From positions 186,001 through 250,000 of the forward strand of contig NZ_JACRWE010000003.1 in assembly GCF_014323405.1 (NCBI RefSeq): a stretch of 64,000 nucleotides of DNA. The letters are read 5' to 3'. The notes under the pieces are model-generated. The model ran no database searches. It was not told the origin of the DNA and was given only the letters and a program-made list of their open reading frames with translations. This stretch comes from Romboutsia faecis. GTDB lineage: Bacteria > Bacillota > Clostridia > Peptostreptococcales > Peptostreptococcaceae. Position numbers and translations under genes: made by a program. Below, piece after piece: positions 34,637 to 43,892 of the stretch (position 1 is its first letter; every line of letters starts with the position of its first letter).

Positions 34637-35785
34637 ATGAAGACGTATACATTAATGTCACCTTGTTTCTTCGGAGTAGAAAAAATGCTTGCGAGAGAAA
34701 TAAAAGATTTAGGATTTGAAATAATTAAAACAGAAAATGGAAGAGTTACATATAAAACTGATGAATATGGTATAGCAAGAGCTAATATGTGGCTAAGATG
34801 TGCTGAGAGAGTTCACTTAAAAATAGCTGAATTTGAAGCTAAAACTTTCGATGAATTATTTGAAGGTACGAAAAGAATAAACTGGGCAAAATATATACCT
34901 TATGGAGCACAGTTTCCAATAGCAAAGGCTTCATCAATAAAGTCAAAGCTACACTCAACACCACATATACAATCAATAGTAAAAAAAGCTATAGTTGAAA
35001 GTTTAAAGAAAAGCTACTTAGAAGATGGATTATTAAAAGAAGATAAAGAAAAATATCCTATCTATGTATTTATCCATAAAGATAAGGTAGTATTATCTAT
35101 AGATACAACAGGAGATGCACTTCATAAAAGAGGGTATAGAGAAAAGGCTAATAAAGCTCCAATAAGAGAAACTTTGGCAGCCGCTATAATGTATCTTACT
35201 CCATGGAGACCAGGCAGAACTTTAGTAGATCCTATGTGTGGTTCTGGTACTTTATTAATAGAAGCAGCTATGATGGGAATAAATATGGCGCCAGGTCTTA
35301 ACCGTGAGTTTATCTCTGAAAAGTGGAGAACTATGGATAAAAAAATATGGTGGGATATAAGAAAAGAAGCTTATGATAAAATTGATGAAAATACACAATT
35401 TAAGATATATGGTTATGATATAGATGAAGAAGCTATAAATATAGCACGTGAAAATGCAGAACTTGCAGGAGTAGAAGATTATATAGAATTCAATGTAGCC
35501 AATGCAGTAGATTTTAGAAGTGATGAAGAATATGGATTCATTATTACAAATCCACCTTATGGAGAAAGATTAGAAGATGCTGATAGTGTAAAAATGCTTT
35601 ACAAAGAACTTGGATACACTTTTAGAAAACTTAAGAATTGGTCTTACTACTTAATAACATCTTTTGAAGATTTTGAAAGAGAGTTTGGTAAAGATGCTGA
35701 AAGAAAAAGAAAGTTATATAATGGTATGTTAAAAACTAACTTATATCAATATCCAGGACCAAGACCACCAAGAAAAAATGATTAA
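34637..35785 (+). CDS. THUMP-domain class I RNA methyltransferase (RlmL/YpsC-like)
   Basis: A 382-residue protein with an N-terminal THUMP RNA-binding domain (about 40-160) and a C-terminal SAM-dependent methyltransferase. Motif I is DPMCGSGTLLIEAA and motif IV NPPYGERL, typical of N2-guanine methylation of 23S rRNA. It corresponds to the RlmL-N/YpsC group. It follows larE by 17 bases with GGAGGAAAA, so the two may share a transcript. Confidence 0.9.
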   Translation: MKTYTLMSPCFFGVEKMLAREIKDLGFEIIKTENGRVTYKTDEYGIARANMWLRCAERVHLKIAEFEAKTFDELFEGTKRINWAKYIPYGAQFPIAKASSIKSKLHSTPHIQSIVKKAIVESLKKSYLEDGLLKEDKEKYPIYVFIHKDKVVLSIDTTGDALHKRGYREKANKAPIRETLAAAIMYLTPWRPGRTLVDPMCGSGTLLIEAAMMGINMAPGLNREFISEKWRTMDKKIWWDIRKEAYDKIDENTQFKIYGYDIDEEAINIARENAELAGVEDYIEFNVANAVDFRSDEEYGFIITNPPYGERLEDADSVKMLYKELGYTFRKLKNWSYYLITSFEDFEREFGKDAERKRKLYNGMLKTNLYQYPGPRPPRKND

Positions 35786-35860
35786 TTAAAAATAATAAAA
35801 ATAATTTCCCCCTTGTAAGAATATAAATGTTATAAAGAGTATTTCAAGGGGGTGTATTAA

Positions 35861-36646
35861 TTGCTTAGAATGAAAAATAATAATCATAAAAGAAGTAGTA
35901 GAAAAAAACACTCTAACCAAGCTGATAAAAATGTAGATAACAAATCTAATTACGAAGAGGATTTTAATGAGGTAATATTAAATGACTTAGTTCCAGATGA
36001 TAAAAAAGAAGAATTTGGTTTAGAAGAAGCTAAGCCTAATGCAAAGAAAAATAGTCCGTTTAATTTAGGATTAGGTAATAAAAAGAAACCTATGAAAAAA
36101 AGTAAAAGTAAAAAAGAAGATGATACAGACAACTCAATAGAAAATACTAAAGGATCTAAAAATAAAAAATCATCTTTAAACAAAAAAACTAGCAGTAAAC
36201 AAACTGATTCAAAAGAAAATAGCCCTAAAAAAACTCATCATAAAAATACAAAAAAAGCTCATCCTAAAAATGAATCAATAGACAACGAATTAGATAATAT
36301 AGTTGAAGATAAAGTTGAACACAAAGTAGATAATAGTGAAAAAGAAAACAAAAACACTAAGACTCATAAAAAATCACATGCAAATAATCACAGTCATAAA
36401 AGAAGAATAAAAAAATCATATAAACCAAACAATGAAGATTCCTTAGAAGTTAAACAAAATATAATAGAAGAAAATGAAGATATATTAGAACCAATAGGAG
36501 AAGAAAATGATTTAGGAAGTTTTAGAGGAGTAGATGGAGACAATTTAGATAAAGCACAAGAAATTGAAGTAGTTGAAGAAGTAAAAACTGATGGCAGAAA
36601 AGTTGAAAATATAGTATGGTCTAAAGAAAATTTTCCTAAAAAATAG
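35861..36646 (+). CDS. Lys/Asn-rich low-complexity protein, unknown function
   Basis: A 261-residue, highly charged protein with no clear fold. About residues 1-190 are rich in Lys, Asn, Ser and His (for example KKTHHKNTKKAHPKN). The last 70 are acidic, ending VWSKENFPKK. There are no membrane or signal segments. Such sequences are often intrinsically disordered and bind nucleic acid or ribosomes. The TTG at 35861 is preferred because AAGGGGGTG lies 6-8 bases before it, whereas the ATG at 35870 is 15 bases away. A terminator follows. Confidence 0.7.
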   Translation: MLRMKNNNHKRSSRKKHSNQADKNVDNKSNYEEDFNEVILNDLVPDDKKEEFGLEEAKPNAKKNSPFNLGLGNKKKPMKKSKSKKEDDTDNSIENTKGSKNKKSSLNKKTSSKQTDSKENSPKKTHHKNTKKAHPKNESIDNELDNIVEDKVEHKVDNSEKENKNTKTHKKSHANNHSHKRRIKKSYKPNNEDSLEVKQNIIEENEDILEPIGEENDLGSFRGVDGDNLDKAQEIEVVEEVKTDGRKVENIVWSKENFPKK

Positions 36647-36720
36647 AAGATTTTATTAATGCTTATAAATTTATTTTGGTTAAAATAAATAAATGATTTA
36701 TATAGTGTTAAAATAGAAAT

Positions 36721-36757
36721 AAGAGCTTAGTTAAAATGCTAAGCTTTTATTTTTTTA
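36721..36757 (+). terminator. Terminator after the Lys-rich gene
   Basis: AGAGCTTAG pairs with CTAAGCTTT around TTAAAATG, followed by a T-rich tail. Confidence 0.75.
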
Positions 36758-36812
36758 TTTAAAAGAATACATAAAGTAAATTTTATGATAATATAAGGAA
36801 AGGGTGAATTAT

Positions 36813-37436
36813 ATGACAACAAAAGACAATTATTATAAAATTAATGAAATTTTACTTGAAAGTAAAAATCCATCAAAAGAAATATTAGCTTTAATAAAAG
36901 AAGGAAAATTAGAAGAAGATCCCTTTAATTTAATAAAGAAATTATCACTAATAGATCAGAACAAAAAGTATCATCCAGAAGGAAATGTTTTAAATCATGT
37001 TTTATTAGTTGTTGATGAAGCAGCTAAAAATAAAGAACTCTCTAAAGATAAAGAAGCATTTATGTGGGCAGCACTTTTGCATGATATGGGTAAATTAACA
37101 ACAACAAGATTAAGAAAAGGAAGATTGACATCTTATAACCATGATGTTGAAGGAGAAAAAATAGCATATGATATACTTGATAAATTAGGTAAAGATGAAA
37201 AATTTAAAACAAAAGTAAGTAAATTAGTAAGATATCATATGCAACCATTATTTTTTGATAAAAACTTACCTTTCTTTGATCCATCAAATATGTTGAAAGA
37301 GTGCGATTATGAGGAAGTTGCACTTTTATCAAAATGTGATAGACTTGGAAGAGGTGGATTAAATGAAGCTAAAATTAAAGAAGAATGTGATAGAATAGAA
37401 AATTTTAGGAATTACTGTAAGAAAGTTTCAGATTAG
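36813..37436 (+). CDS. HD-domain phosphohydrolase
   Basis: A 207-residue HD-superfamily protein. The metal ligands are in NHVLLVVDEA, LLHDMGK (the HD pair) and the later VRYHMQP. The H...HD...H...D layout matches HDIG-type domains, as in tRNA nucleotidyltransferase C-termini and small phosphohydrolases. The substrate is unknown. I chose the ATG at 36813; the GTG at 36804 is part of the AAAGGGTG ribosome binding site. It is followed 10 bases later by a lipoprotein gene, overlapping in operon logic with the two-component system. Confidence 0.8.
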   Translation: MTTKDNYYKINEILLESKNPSKEILALIKEGKLEEDPFNLIKKLSLIDQNKKYHPEGNVLNHVLLVVDEAAKNKELSKDKEAFMWAALLHDMGKLTTTRLRKGRLTSYNHDVEGEKIAYDILDKLGKDEKFKTKVSKLVRYHMQPLFFDKNLPFFDPSNMLKECDYEEVALLSKCDRLGRGGLNEAKIKEECDRIENFRNYCKKVSD

Positions 37437-37446
37437 GAGGAGCTGA

Positions 37447-38841
37447 ATGAAGTTATTTAAAAGCACTGCTTTATTGGGGATACTTATGCTCTTTATGACT
37501 GGTTGTGTCTCAAGCAGTGAATCGCCAGAAAGTTTAATAGATAAAAAGCCAATTTACAATGAAGAAAATAAAGCACTATACGATAGTATAAATAAGATGT
37601 TAGTTAAACCTGCATCATTAGCTCTCCCTTCTAATTCTCAAGATGTAGGAGAAATAAACAAAGTAGATTTAAATAACGATGATATAAATGAAGTAGTTGC
37701 TTTTGAAAAAAAGAAAAATCTTAACACTAATGAAAATGAAGTTGGGTTTATGATTTTGAGTCAGAAATATGATGGCACTTATGAAGAGATAGCAGATATT
37801 TTAAAAGTAGGAGAATCTATAGATTATGCTAACTTCTATGATTTAGATAATGATGGAAATAAAGAAATTGTCTTAGCTATTAAAGGCAAGAGTAAAACTA
37901 GATTATATTTATATAAATATATAGATGGAGAAATAAAAGAAGTATATAATTCAGAACCTACATGGATTAAAAATAGAGAATACTTAAGTGATATGAAGAT
38001 TAAGATTGGTTACATTAATGATGATAATATCTTAGATATACTAATGGTGAACTATGATTATAAAAATAGCGAAATGTATGTAAGTATACTTAATTTTGAT
38101 AATGGAATTAAATTAGTTGATTATGTGAAATTTAAAAATGTGAAAAATATAAGTGATTTATATATAACATTTGGAAATATATCAAGTCAAGTAAAAGGAT
38201 CAACAATAAGAGGAGTAGTCCTTGATATTCCTATTATTAAAGATAGTAGTTATTTTACACAAATGATTTACCTTGAAAATGGGTCTATTAAAAAAGCGTT
38301 CAAAGATGATGATAAAAATCTTATGAAATCTTACTATATTCCTATAGAGGATGTTAATAAAGATAAAGTAATAGATATTCCTATATTAAATGGAAGTCTA
38401 AATGAAAATACTTATACATCAAAATCATCTGCAAATATTAGTTGGTATAGATGGAATGGTAAAACTGATGAGAATTCTGGGTTATTATTCACGATTCAAA
38501 TTTATTATAATTACGAATATAATTATAAATTCCTTATACCAAATAATTTAGCAAACAAAATTTATATAGAACAAGAGCAAAACCTTGATAATGTTCTGTT
38601 TAAATTCTACTACAACGATGCTACAGGAGATAAATCAAAACTTTTATTTACAATAACTGCATCAAGTAGAAATATTGTTGATGAAAATAAAAATATTAAC
38701 TTAGTAAATCAAACATCGATTCTTCTTAAAGAAACAGAGAAGTATAATTTCTCATTAACTATTGATGATACAGAGGAATTAGAGAAACTAGATATTACAA
38801 AAGAAGCATTAAAGGATTATTTTTCTTTAATATATGAATAA
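37447..38841 (+). CDS. Lipoprotein with FG-GAP/VCBS-like repeats
   Basis: A 464-residue surface lipoprotein. The signal peptide ends in a lipobox (LFMTGC, Cys20), so it is anchored on the outer face of the membrane. Repeats such as DLNNDDINEVVAFEKK and DLDNDGNKEIVLAIKG resemble Ca-binding FG-GAP/VCBS motifs; a third is INDDNILDILMVNYDY. These usually form a beta-propeller. It sits directly before a response regulator and histidine kinase, so it may be sensed by or feed that system. The function is otherwise unknown. Confidence 0.8.
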   Translation: MKLFKSTALLGILMLFMTGCVSSSESPESLIDKKPIYNEENKALYDSINKMLVKPASLALPSNSQDVGEINKVDLNNDDINEVVAFEKKKNLNTNENEVGFMILSQKYDGTYEEIADILKVGESIDYANFYDLDNDGNKEIVLAIKGKSKTRLYLYKYIDGEIKEVYNSEPTWIKNREYLSDMKIKIGYINDDNILDILMVNYDYKNSEMYVSILNFDNGIKLVDYVKFKNVKNISDLYITFGNISSQVKGSTIRGVVLDIPIIKDSSYFTQMIYLENGSIKKAFKDDDKNLMKSYYIPIEDVNKDKVIDIPILNGSLNENTYTSKSSANISWYRWNGKTDENSGLLFTIQIYYNYEYNYKFLIPNNLANKIYIEQEQNLDNVLFKFYYNDATGDKSKLLFTITASSRNIVDENKNINLVNQTSILLKETEKYNFSLTIDDTEELEKLDITKEALKDYFSLIYE

Positions 38842-38858
38842 TATATGGGAGGATATTT

Positions 38859-39557
38859 ATGAAGGAAAAAATATTAGTATTAGAAGATGAAATAGGAATA
38901 AGAAGTTTTGTTAGTATAAATCTGAAAAGAGAAGGTTACGAAGTTATTGAAGCAGGATCAGGAAGTGAAGCTATAGAAAAATTATCTAAAGAAGATGACA
39001 TATCAATAGCACTTTTAGATGTTATGTTACCTGATATGAGTGGTATAGAAATATGTAAGTTTATAAGACAAAATTTTGATCAAGTAGGAGTTATAATGCT
39101 TACTGCTAAATCACAAGAAGAAGATAAGATAGAAGGTTTTATCTCTGGAGCTGACGACTATATGGTAAAGCCATTTAGTATAAAAGAATTGCTAGTGAGG
39201 GTATCGGCTTTACTTAGAAGAGTTAAAAAAGATGAAACTAAATCTAAAACAAATGAAATAGTATCACATCCATTTGTCCTTGATATTGATAAGAGGAAAT
39301 TATTTAAAAATAATGAAGAAATTGAGCTTACTCCAACTGAATTTTCAATTGTAAAATACTTAATGACAAATGGTAGCCAATCATTAAGTAGAGATCAAAT
39401 ATTAAAAGAGGTTTGGGGAAGTAATTATTTATATGACTTTAAAATTGTTGACGTAAATATAAGAAGGATAAGAAACAAAATAGAAGATGATCCATCTAAA
39501 CCTAAATATATACAAACAGTATGGGGGTATGGATATAGTTTTAGAAAGGAAGACTAG
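38859..39557 (+). CDS. OmpR-family response regulator
   Basis: A 232-residue response regulator. The receiver domain has acidic Asp10/Glu11, the phosphoacceptor Asp54 (LLDVMLPDM), Thr in MLTAK, and Lys in MVKPFS. The C-terminal winged helix is of the OmpR type (ELTPTEFSIVKYLM, DVNIRRIRNKIEDDPS, GYGYSF). It is the partner of the kinase that starts three bases after its stop. The genes it regulates are unknown; whether this is the PhoP that would read the boxes at 23385 cannot be decided from sequence. Confidence 0.92.
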   Translation: MKEKILVLEDEIGIRSFVSINLKREGYEVIEAGSGSEAIEKLSKEDDISIALLDVMLPDMSGIEICKFIRQNFDQVGVIMLTAKSQEEDKIEGFISGADDYMVKPFSIKELLVRVSALLRRVKKDETKSKTNEIVSHPFVLDIDKRKLFKNNEEIELTPTEFSIVKYLMTNGSQSLSRDQILKEVWGSNYLYDFKIVDVNIRRIRNKIEDDPSKPKYIQTVWGYGYSFRKED

Positions 39558-39559
39558 TA

Positions 39560-40990
39560 GTGTTACATTTTGAAGGGTTAAGAAGAAGGATAATTAAATA
39601 TTATTTTACAATAATTATCATAACAATTGCCTTGTTTGAAGGGTTATTTATGTTTTATATTCAAAACTATTACTATGATTCTGTAAAACAATCTTTAACT
39701 AGTCATGCTGCATTTACTAAAGATACATACACAAGTATAGGTAATGAGTCTTCTAGTTTTGAAACTAAGGTTAATAATATTATTGAAAAGGAAAAATTGA
39801 GAACTAATTCAAAATATGCTGTGCAGATAATAGATAAAGATAAAAACCTAATTATAGACCAATATGGGTTTAGGACTAATGAAAAGATTGATTCTGAAGA
39901 TATAGATAATGCACTACGTGATTCAAGTAATTTAACACCATATACATATAGGATTACAGATACTAATGAACATTTAATGAGTATATCTGTTCCATTAAAA
40001 GTTAATAACGTAATAGAAGGTGTTGTAAGATATACAGTTACTTTAAATGCTATAGACAAAACTATTTTTAAGTTAGTACTTGGCCTTATACTTGCTGGTG
40101 TATTTATTTTATTAATAACAATATCTATAAGTTTAAGATTTGCAGAAACATTAATACAGCCACTTAGAGAATTAAAAGAATTCGCTAATGAATTAGCTCA
40201 TGGAAATTACAATATTAAACTAAAGAATAATAAAATAAGAAATGATGAAATCGGTGATCTGGCTCAAACATTTGAGCATATGGCTACTGAAATAGATAAA
40301 ACTCGAAGATTAAAAGAAGAGTTTATCTCTTCTATATCTCACGAATTAAGAACTCCATTAACTTCAATAAAAGGTTGGAGTGAAACTTTAGGATATGAAA
40401 ATATAACTAGAGACGAACTAGATTTAGGTCTTGGAATTATACAAGACGAGACTGAAAGGTTAATTAAATTAGTTGAAGAATTATTAGATTTTTCTAGACT
40501 ATCTTCGGATAGAATAAGACTTCAAGTGGACATAGTGGATGTAGAAGCTTTAGCAAAAGGAGTTGTTAATCAACTAAAAGTAAAAGCCATTGAAAATAAT
40601 ATAAAATTATCATCAAAATTTGAAGTTACGGATTTAAATGCGATTCAAGGTGATAAAAATAGGCTAAGACAAGTATTAATTAACCTAATACAAAATGCAA
40701 TTAAATTCACTCCACCTGAAGGAGAAATAGATGTTATAGTGTCTCAAAATGAAGAGTTTACAACTATTAAAGTTAAGGATACTGGTTCAGGAATTAAAAA
40801 AGAAAATTTAGAAAAAGTATTAGATAAATTTTTTCAAGAAGATATTAATAAATCAGGTAGTGGTTTAGGACTTGCTATTAGTAACGAGATAGTGAAACTT
40901 CATGGTGGTAAAATGAAAATAGAAAGCGAAAAAGACATTGGAACTACTATTACATTTACTTTAAAAAATAAAATACTTGAATCTATCTAG
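39560..40990 (+). CDS. Sensor histidine kinase
   Basis: A 476-residue membrane kinase. Transmembrane helices at about 13-32 and 170-190 enclose an extracytoplasmic sensor of about 135 residues. Then come a HAMP domain (191-245), HisKA with His261 in SSISHELRTPLTSI, and HATPase_c with the N box NLIQNAIKF and the G boxes DTGSGI and GSGLGLAI. The GTG at 39560 follows AAAGGA. It pairs with the upstream response regulator, and the extracytoplasmic lipoprotein of the same operon may act on its sensor. Confidence 0.92.
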   Translation: MLHFEGLRRRIIKYYFTIIIITIALFEGLFMFYIQNYYYDSVKQSLTSHAAFTKDTYTSIGNESSSFETKVNNIIEKEKLRTNSKYAVQIIDKDKNLIIDQYGFRTNEKIDSEDIDNALRDSSNLTPYTYRITDTNEHLMSISVPLKVNNVIEGVVRYTVTLNAIDKTIFKLVLGLILAGVFILLITISISLRFAETLIQPLRELKEFANELAHGNYNIKLKNNKIRNDEIGDLAQTFEHMATEIDKTRRLKEEFISSISHELRTPLTSIKGWSETLGYENITRDELDLGLGIIQDETERLIKLVEELLDFSRLSSDRIRLQVDIVDVEALAKGVVNQLKVKAIENNIKLSSKFEVTDLNAIQGDKNRLRQVLINLIQNAIKFTPPEGEIDVIVSQNEEFTTIKVKDTGSGIKKENLEKVLDKFFQEDINKSGSGLGLAISNEIVKLHGGKMKIESEKDIGTTITFTLKNKILESI

Positions 40991-41019
40991 TTTTTATAAA
41001 TTAAAGAAAGAGGATAAAA

Positions 41020-41757
41020 ATGAGAAATATAAAAATGACAGTAGAATATGATGGATCTAGATACAAAGGATTCCAAAGGCTTAAAGATAATGATATGACA
41101 ATACAAGGTAAGATTGAAGCTGTTCTTTCTAAAATGACAAATGAAGATATAGAAATAATAGGGTCTGGTAGAACTGATATGGGAGTACATGCTTATGGGC
41201 AAGTTGTAAACTTTAAAACAAAGAGTACTGATTCTATAGAAAAAATACAAAAATACTTATATGAGTATTTACCTGAAGATATTGTTATTAGAAGTATCGA
41301 AGATGTTGGAGAAAGATTCCATTCTAGATATAATGCAAAATCTAAGGTTTACTTATATAGAATAGATAATAATAAATTCCACAATACTTTTAATAGGAAA
41401 TACTCTTATCATGTTGAAAAGAAACTTGATATAGACCTTATGAGAGAAGGAAGTAAATATTTAATAGGAGAGCATGACTTTACAAGTTTTGCTTCTTCTA
41501 AATCAAAAAAGAAAAGCAATGTAAGAGAAATTTACTCAATAGAAATACAAGAAAATAAAAACTTAATAGAAATTTATATTGAAGGTAATGGATTCTTATA
41601 TAACATGGTAAGAATAATTGCAGGAGCGTTAGTTGATGTAGGTCTTAGAAAAAAAACTCCAGAGGATATAAAAGCTATGTTAGAAGTTAAAAATAGAGCA
41701 GAAGCCTCGGATACTGCACCATCAAAAGGATTATTTTTATATAAAGTTAAATATTAA
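41020..41757 (+). CDS. truA: tRNA pseudouridine(38-40) synthase
   Basis: A 245-residue TruA. The catalytic Asp lies in GSGRTDMGVHAYGQ (about residues 48-61), and RYNAKSKVYLYRI and ASSKSKKKSNVREIYSI are family signatures. It makes pseudouridine at positions 38-40 of the tRNA anticodon arm. The ATG follows AAAGAGG. It lies 29 bases after the kinase gene and may be read on the same transcript. The T-box leader of argG starts shortly after it. Confidence 0.95.
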   Translation: MRNIKMTVEYDGSRYKGFQRLKDNDMTIQGKIEAVLSKMTNEDIEIIGSGRTDMGVHAYGQVVNFKTKSTDSIEKIQKYLYEYLPEDIVIRSIEDVGERFHSRYNAKSKVYLYRIDNNKFHNTFNRKYSYHVEKKLDIDLMREGSKYLIGEHDFTSFASSKSKKKSNVREIYSIEIQENKNLIEIYIEGNGFLYNMVRIIAGALVDVGLRKKTPEDIKAMLEVKNRAEASDTAPSKGLFLYKVKY

Positions 41758-41778
41758 TATATAAAACTATTTATAGAA

Positions 41779-41807
41779 TTGACATATTATTAATGATAAA
41801 TTATTAT
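41779..41807 (+). promoter_or_regulatory. Promoter of the T-box/argG unit
   Basis: TTGACA (41779-41784), 17 bases, TATTAT (41802-41807). The start would be about 30 bases before Stem I. Confidence 0.65.
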
Positions 41808-41847
41808 TATTTCATAAAAGATAATTAATAAAATATATTAAATTCTA

Positions 41848-42165
41848 TGAAAAAGAAAGTAGCTTAAATGGATTTTATAGAGAGTTAGGGATGGTGGAAG
41901 CCTAATAAAAAGATTTAAGTGAAGAGAGCTTTGGAGAAGGTTATTTGAAAAAAGTAAAATAGTCGGTATGTCTCGCCTTAAGAGAAAGAGTGGGTAAGTT
42001 TATCTTATTAATTAGAGTGGTAACGCGGATATTAATTCGTCTCTTGGTTTTCCAAGAGGCGTTTTTTATATTTAAAAATAAAGTTACTAATTATTAATAA
42101 GTAAATTATCAATAAGAGTGGTACCGCGAAATTTCGCCTCTTAGTCTTTTGACTAAGAGGCTTTT
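41848..42165 (+). ncRNA. T-box riboswitch with duplicated antiterminator/terminator, argG leader
   Basis: Stem I begins near 41850: AAAGTA (5' specifier-loop side), AGAGAG, GGATGGTGGAAG (41889-41900), and the specifier side GTGAAGAGAG (41919-41928). The first T-box sequence is AGAGTGGTAACGCGG (42014-42028), followed by terminator 42039-42066. A second T-box, AGAGTGGTACCGCGA (42115-42129), is followed by terminator 42136-42168. Only about 45 bases separate the modules, so the second has no Stem I of its own. The specifier could be read as GAG (41924-41926) in the canonical GAA-NNN-A register, or as AGA (Arg) one base later. An arginine sensor would fit argG. The class is certain; the exact specifier is not. 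Confidence 0.88.
42039..42066 (+). terminator. First T-box terminator
   Basis: CGTCTCTTGG pairs with CCAAGAGGCG (10 bp, one G-U) and six Ts follow. It competes with the first antiterminator at 42014-42028. Confidence 0.85.
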
Positions 42166-42168
42166 AAT
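42136..42168 (+). terminator. Second T-box terminator
   Basis: GCCTCTTAGTC pairs perfectly with GACTAAGAGGC (11 bp), followed by TTTTAATTTTT. It competes with the second antiterminator at 42115-42129 and precedes argG by about 35 bases. Confidence 0.85.
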
Positions 42169-42201
42169 TTTTAGAAAAAACATGTATAGGGGGAAAAAGA
42201 T

Positions 42202-43422
42202 ATGAAAGAAAAAGTGGTATTAGCATATTCAGGAGGATTAGATACATCAATAATAATTCCTTGGTTAAAAGAAAACTATGATATAGACGTAATTGCAGTT
42301 TGTGGGAATGTTGGTCAAGATGATAAAATGGATGGAATACATGAAAAAGCAATTAAAAGTGGAGCAAGTAAAGCTTATGTAGAAGATTTAAGAGAAGAAT
42401 TTGTTACAACAACAATATATCAAGCAATAAAAGCTGAAGCTAAGTACGAAGGAAAGTACTTATTAGGAACTTCTTTAGCTAGACCAATAATAGCAAAAAA
42501 ATTAGTTGAGATAGCTCAAATGGAAGGCGCAAAATATATTTGTCATGGATGTACCGGAAAAGGAAATGATCAAGTAAGATTTGAATCAACTATAGCAGCA
42601 TTAGACCCAACAATAAAGGTTATTGCTCCATGGAGAATATGGGATATAAAATCAAGAGAAGACGCATTAGATTATGCAGAAAAACATAATATTCCTGTTA
42701 TAGCAACTAAAGAAAAAATATACTCAGTAGATGATAATTTATGGCATGTATCAACAGAGGGTGGCAATATTGAAGACTTAGAAAATGAGCATAGTAAAGA
42801 TATTTATAAAAAAATAGTAGCTCCTGAAGATGGATGTGATGTAGCTGAGTATGTAGAAATATATTTTGAACAAGGTATCCCAAAGAAAGTAAATAAAAAA
42901 GAGTTAGATCCAGTTGACTTAATTTATACTTTAGATAAATTAGGTTCTAAGCATGGAATAGGAGTAGTGGATATATTAGAAAATAGACTTGTAGGAATGA
43001 AGTCTAGAGGGGTATATGAAACACCAGGAGGAACTATTTTATATGAAGCACACAATATATTAGAAAGTGCTACATTGGATAAAGAAACATTACATTACAA
43101 ACAAGTTGTTTCTTATAAATATGGAGAACTTATATATAATGGATTATGGCATAGCAAATTAAGAGAAGCGATTGATGCCTTTATAGATACTACTCAGGAA
43201 AATGTAAATGGAAGTGTAAAATTAAAGCTTTATAAAGGAAATATTAAACCTGCTGGGATATTTGCAGATTCACCACTTTATAATCAAGGAATATCTTCTT
43301 TTGGAAACAGTGAGTTTTATGATCATAAGGATGCTGAAGGATTTATAAATTTATTTACATTGCCTTTAAAAATAAATGCTATGAAGCAAAATAAAAATAT
43401 AATTAGTGAAATAGTAGAATAA
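42202..43422 (+). CDS. argG: Argininosuccinate synthase
   Basis: A 406-residue enzyme that joins citrulline and aspartate with ATP to form argininosuccinate. The ATP PP-loop is AYSGGLDTS (8-16). The segments [14 protein letters not shown] and [12 protein letters not shown] are family signatures. Length matches the family. AGGGGG precedes the ATG. It stands alone behind the T-box leader and is ended by a terminator; argininosuccinate lyase (argH) is not adjacent, which is unusual, since argGH often form an operon. Confidence 0.96.
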   Translation: MKEKVVLAYSGGLDTSIIIPWLKENYDIDVIAVCGNVGQDDKMDGIHEKAIKSGASKAYVEDLREEFVTTTIYQAIKAEAKYEGKYLLGTSLARPIIAKKLVEIAQMEGAKYICHGCTGKGNDQVRFESTIAALDPTIKVIAPWRIWDIKSREDALDYAEKHNIPVIATKEKIYSVDDNLWHVSTEGGNIEDLENEHSKDIYKKIVAPEDGCDVAEYVEIYFEQGIPKKVNKKELDPVDLIYTLDKLGSKHGIGVVDILENRLVGMKSRGVYETPGGTILYEAHNILESATLDKETLHYKQVVSYKYGELIYNGLWHSKLREAIDAFIDTTQENVNGSVKLKLYKGNIKPAGIFADSPLYNQGISSFGNSEFYDHKDAEGFINLFTLPLKINAMKQNKNIISEIVE

Positions 43423-43439
43423 GCAAAATAAAATATATA

Positions 43440-43485
43440 AAAAATAGCTACGGATTAAATTTAAATCCTTAGCTATTTTTTTATT
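43440..43485. terminator. Bidirectional terminator after argG
   Basis: AAAATAGCTA and TAGCTATTTT with inner GGATT/AATCC pairing, and A and T runs on both sides. It separates argG from the convergent DUF4363 gene. Confidence 0.8.
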
Positions 43486-43491
43486 AAAAGG

Positions 43492-43872
43492 TTAGAATAT
43501 ATGATTAATATCAAACTTTCCACTTTCAAGAATATTATCAAAAGTCATTTTTATTTTTTCTATTTCAATGAAAGATTGCGTTTTATTTTCTGTAAGAATT
43601 GATTTATCTAATATATTAATGTATAAACATATATCATCAAAATAAGTATGATCTAATATTTTATACCACATTTCTTTTTCCTTATAATAATTCTTTGAAT
43701 AAGAGTCAAGTTCTTTAGAAGCTTCACTCCAATTATCATCTTCAATATGCTGTTCAATTACATTTATATTAGATGTATACTTATCTGTAAATTCATAGAC
43801 TTCATCATTTATATATATTCCTAATAATGTAAATAAAATAGTCCATACTATTACACCAATTACAGACTTCAT
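43492..43872 (-). CDS. DUF4363 family protein
   Basis: A 126-residue protein with one N-terminal transmembrane helix (about 4-22, VIGVIVWTILFTLLGIYI) and a helical remainder exposed on one side of the membrane. It looks like DUF4363, found in Clostridia beside DUF421 genes. The function is unknown. GAGGTG precedes the ATG at 43872. It starts 20 bases downstream of the DUF421 gene, so both share a transcript. Confidence 0.75.
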   Translation of the reverse strand: MKSVIGVIVWTILFTLLGIYINDEVYEFTDKYTSNINVIEQHIEDDNWSEASKELDSYSKNYYKEKEMWYKILDHTYFDDICLYINILDKSILTENKTQSFIEIEKIKMTFDNILESGKFDINHIF

Positions 43873-43892
43873 AAGTTAATCACCTCATATTG

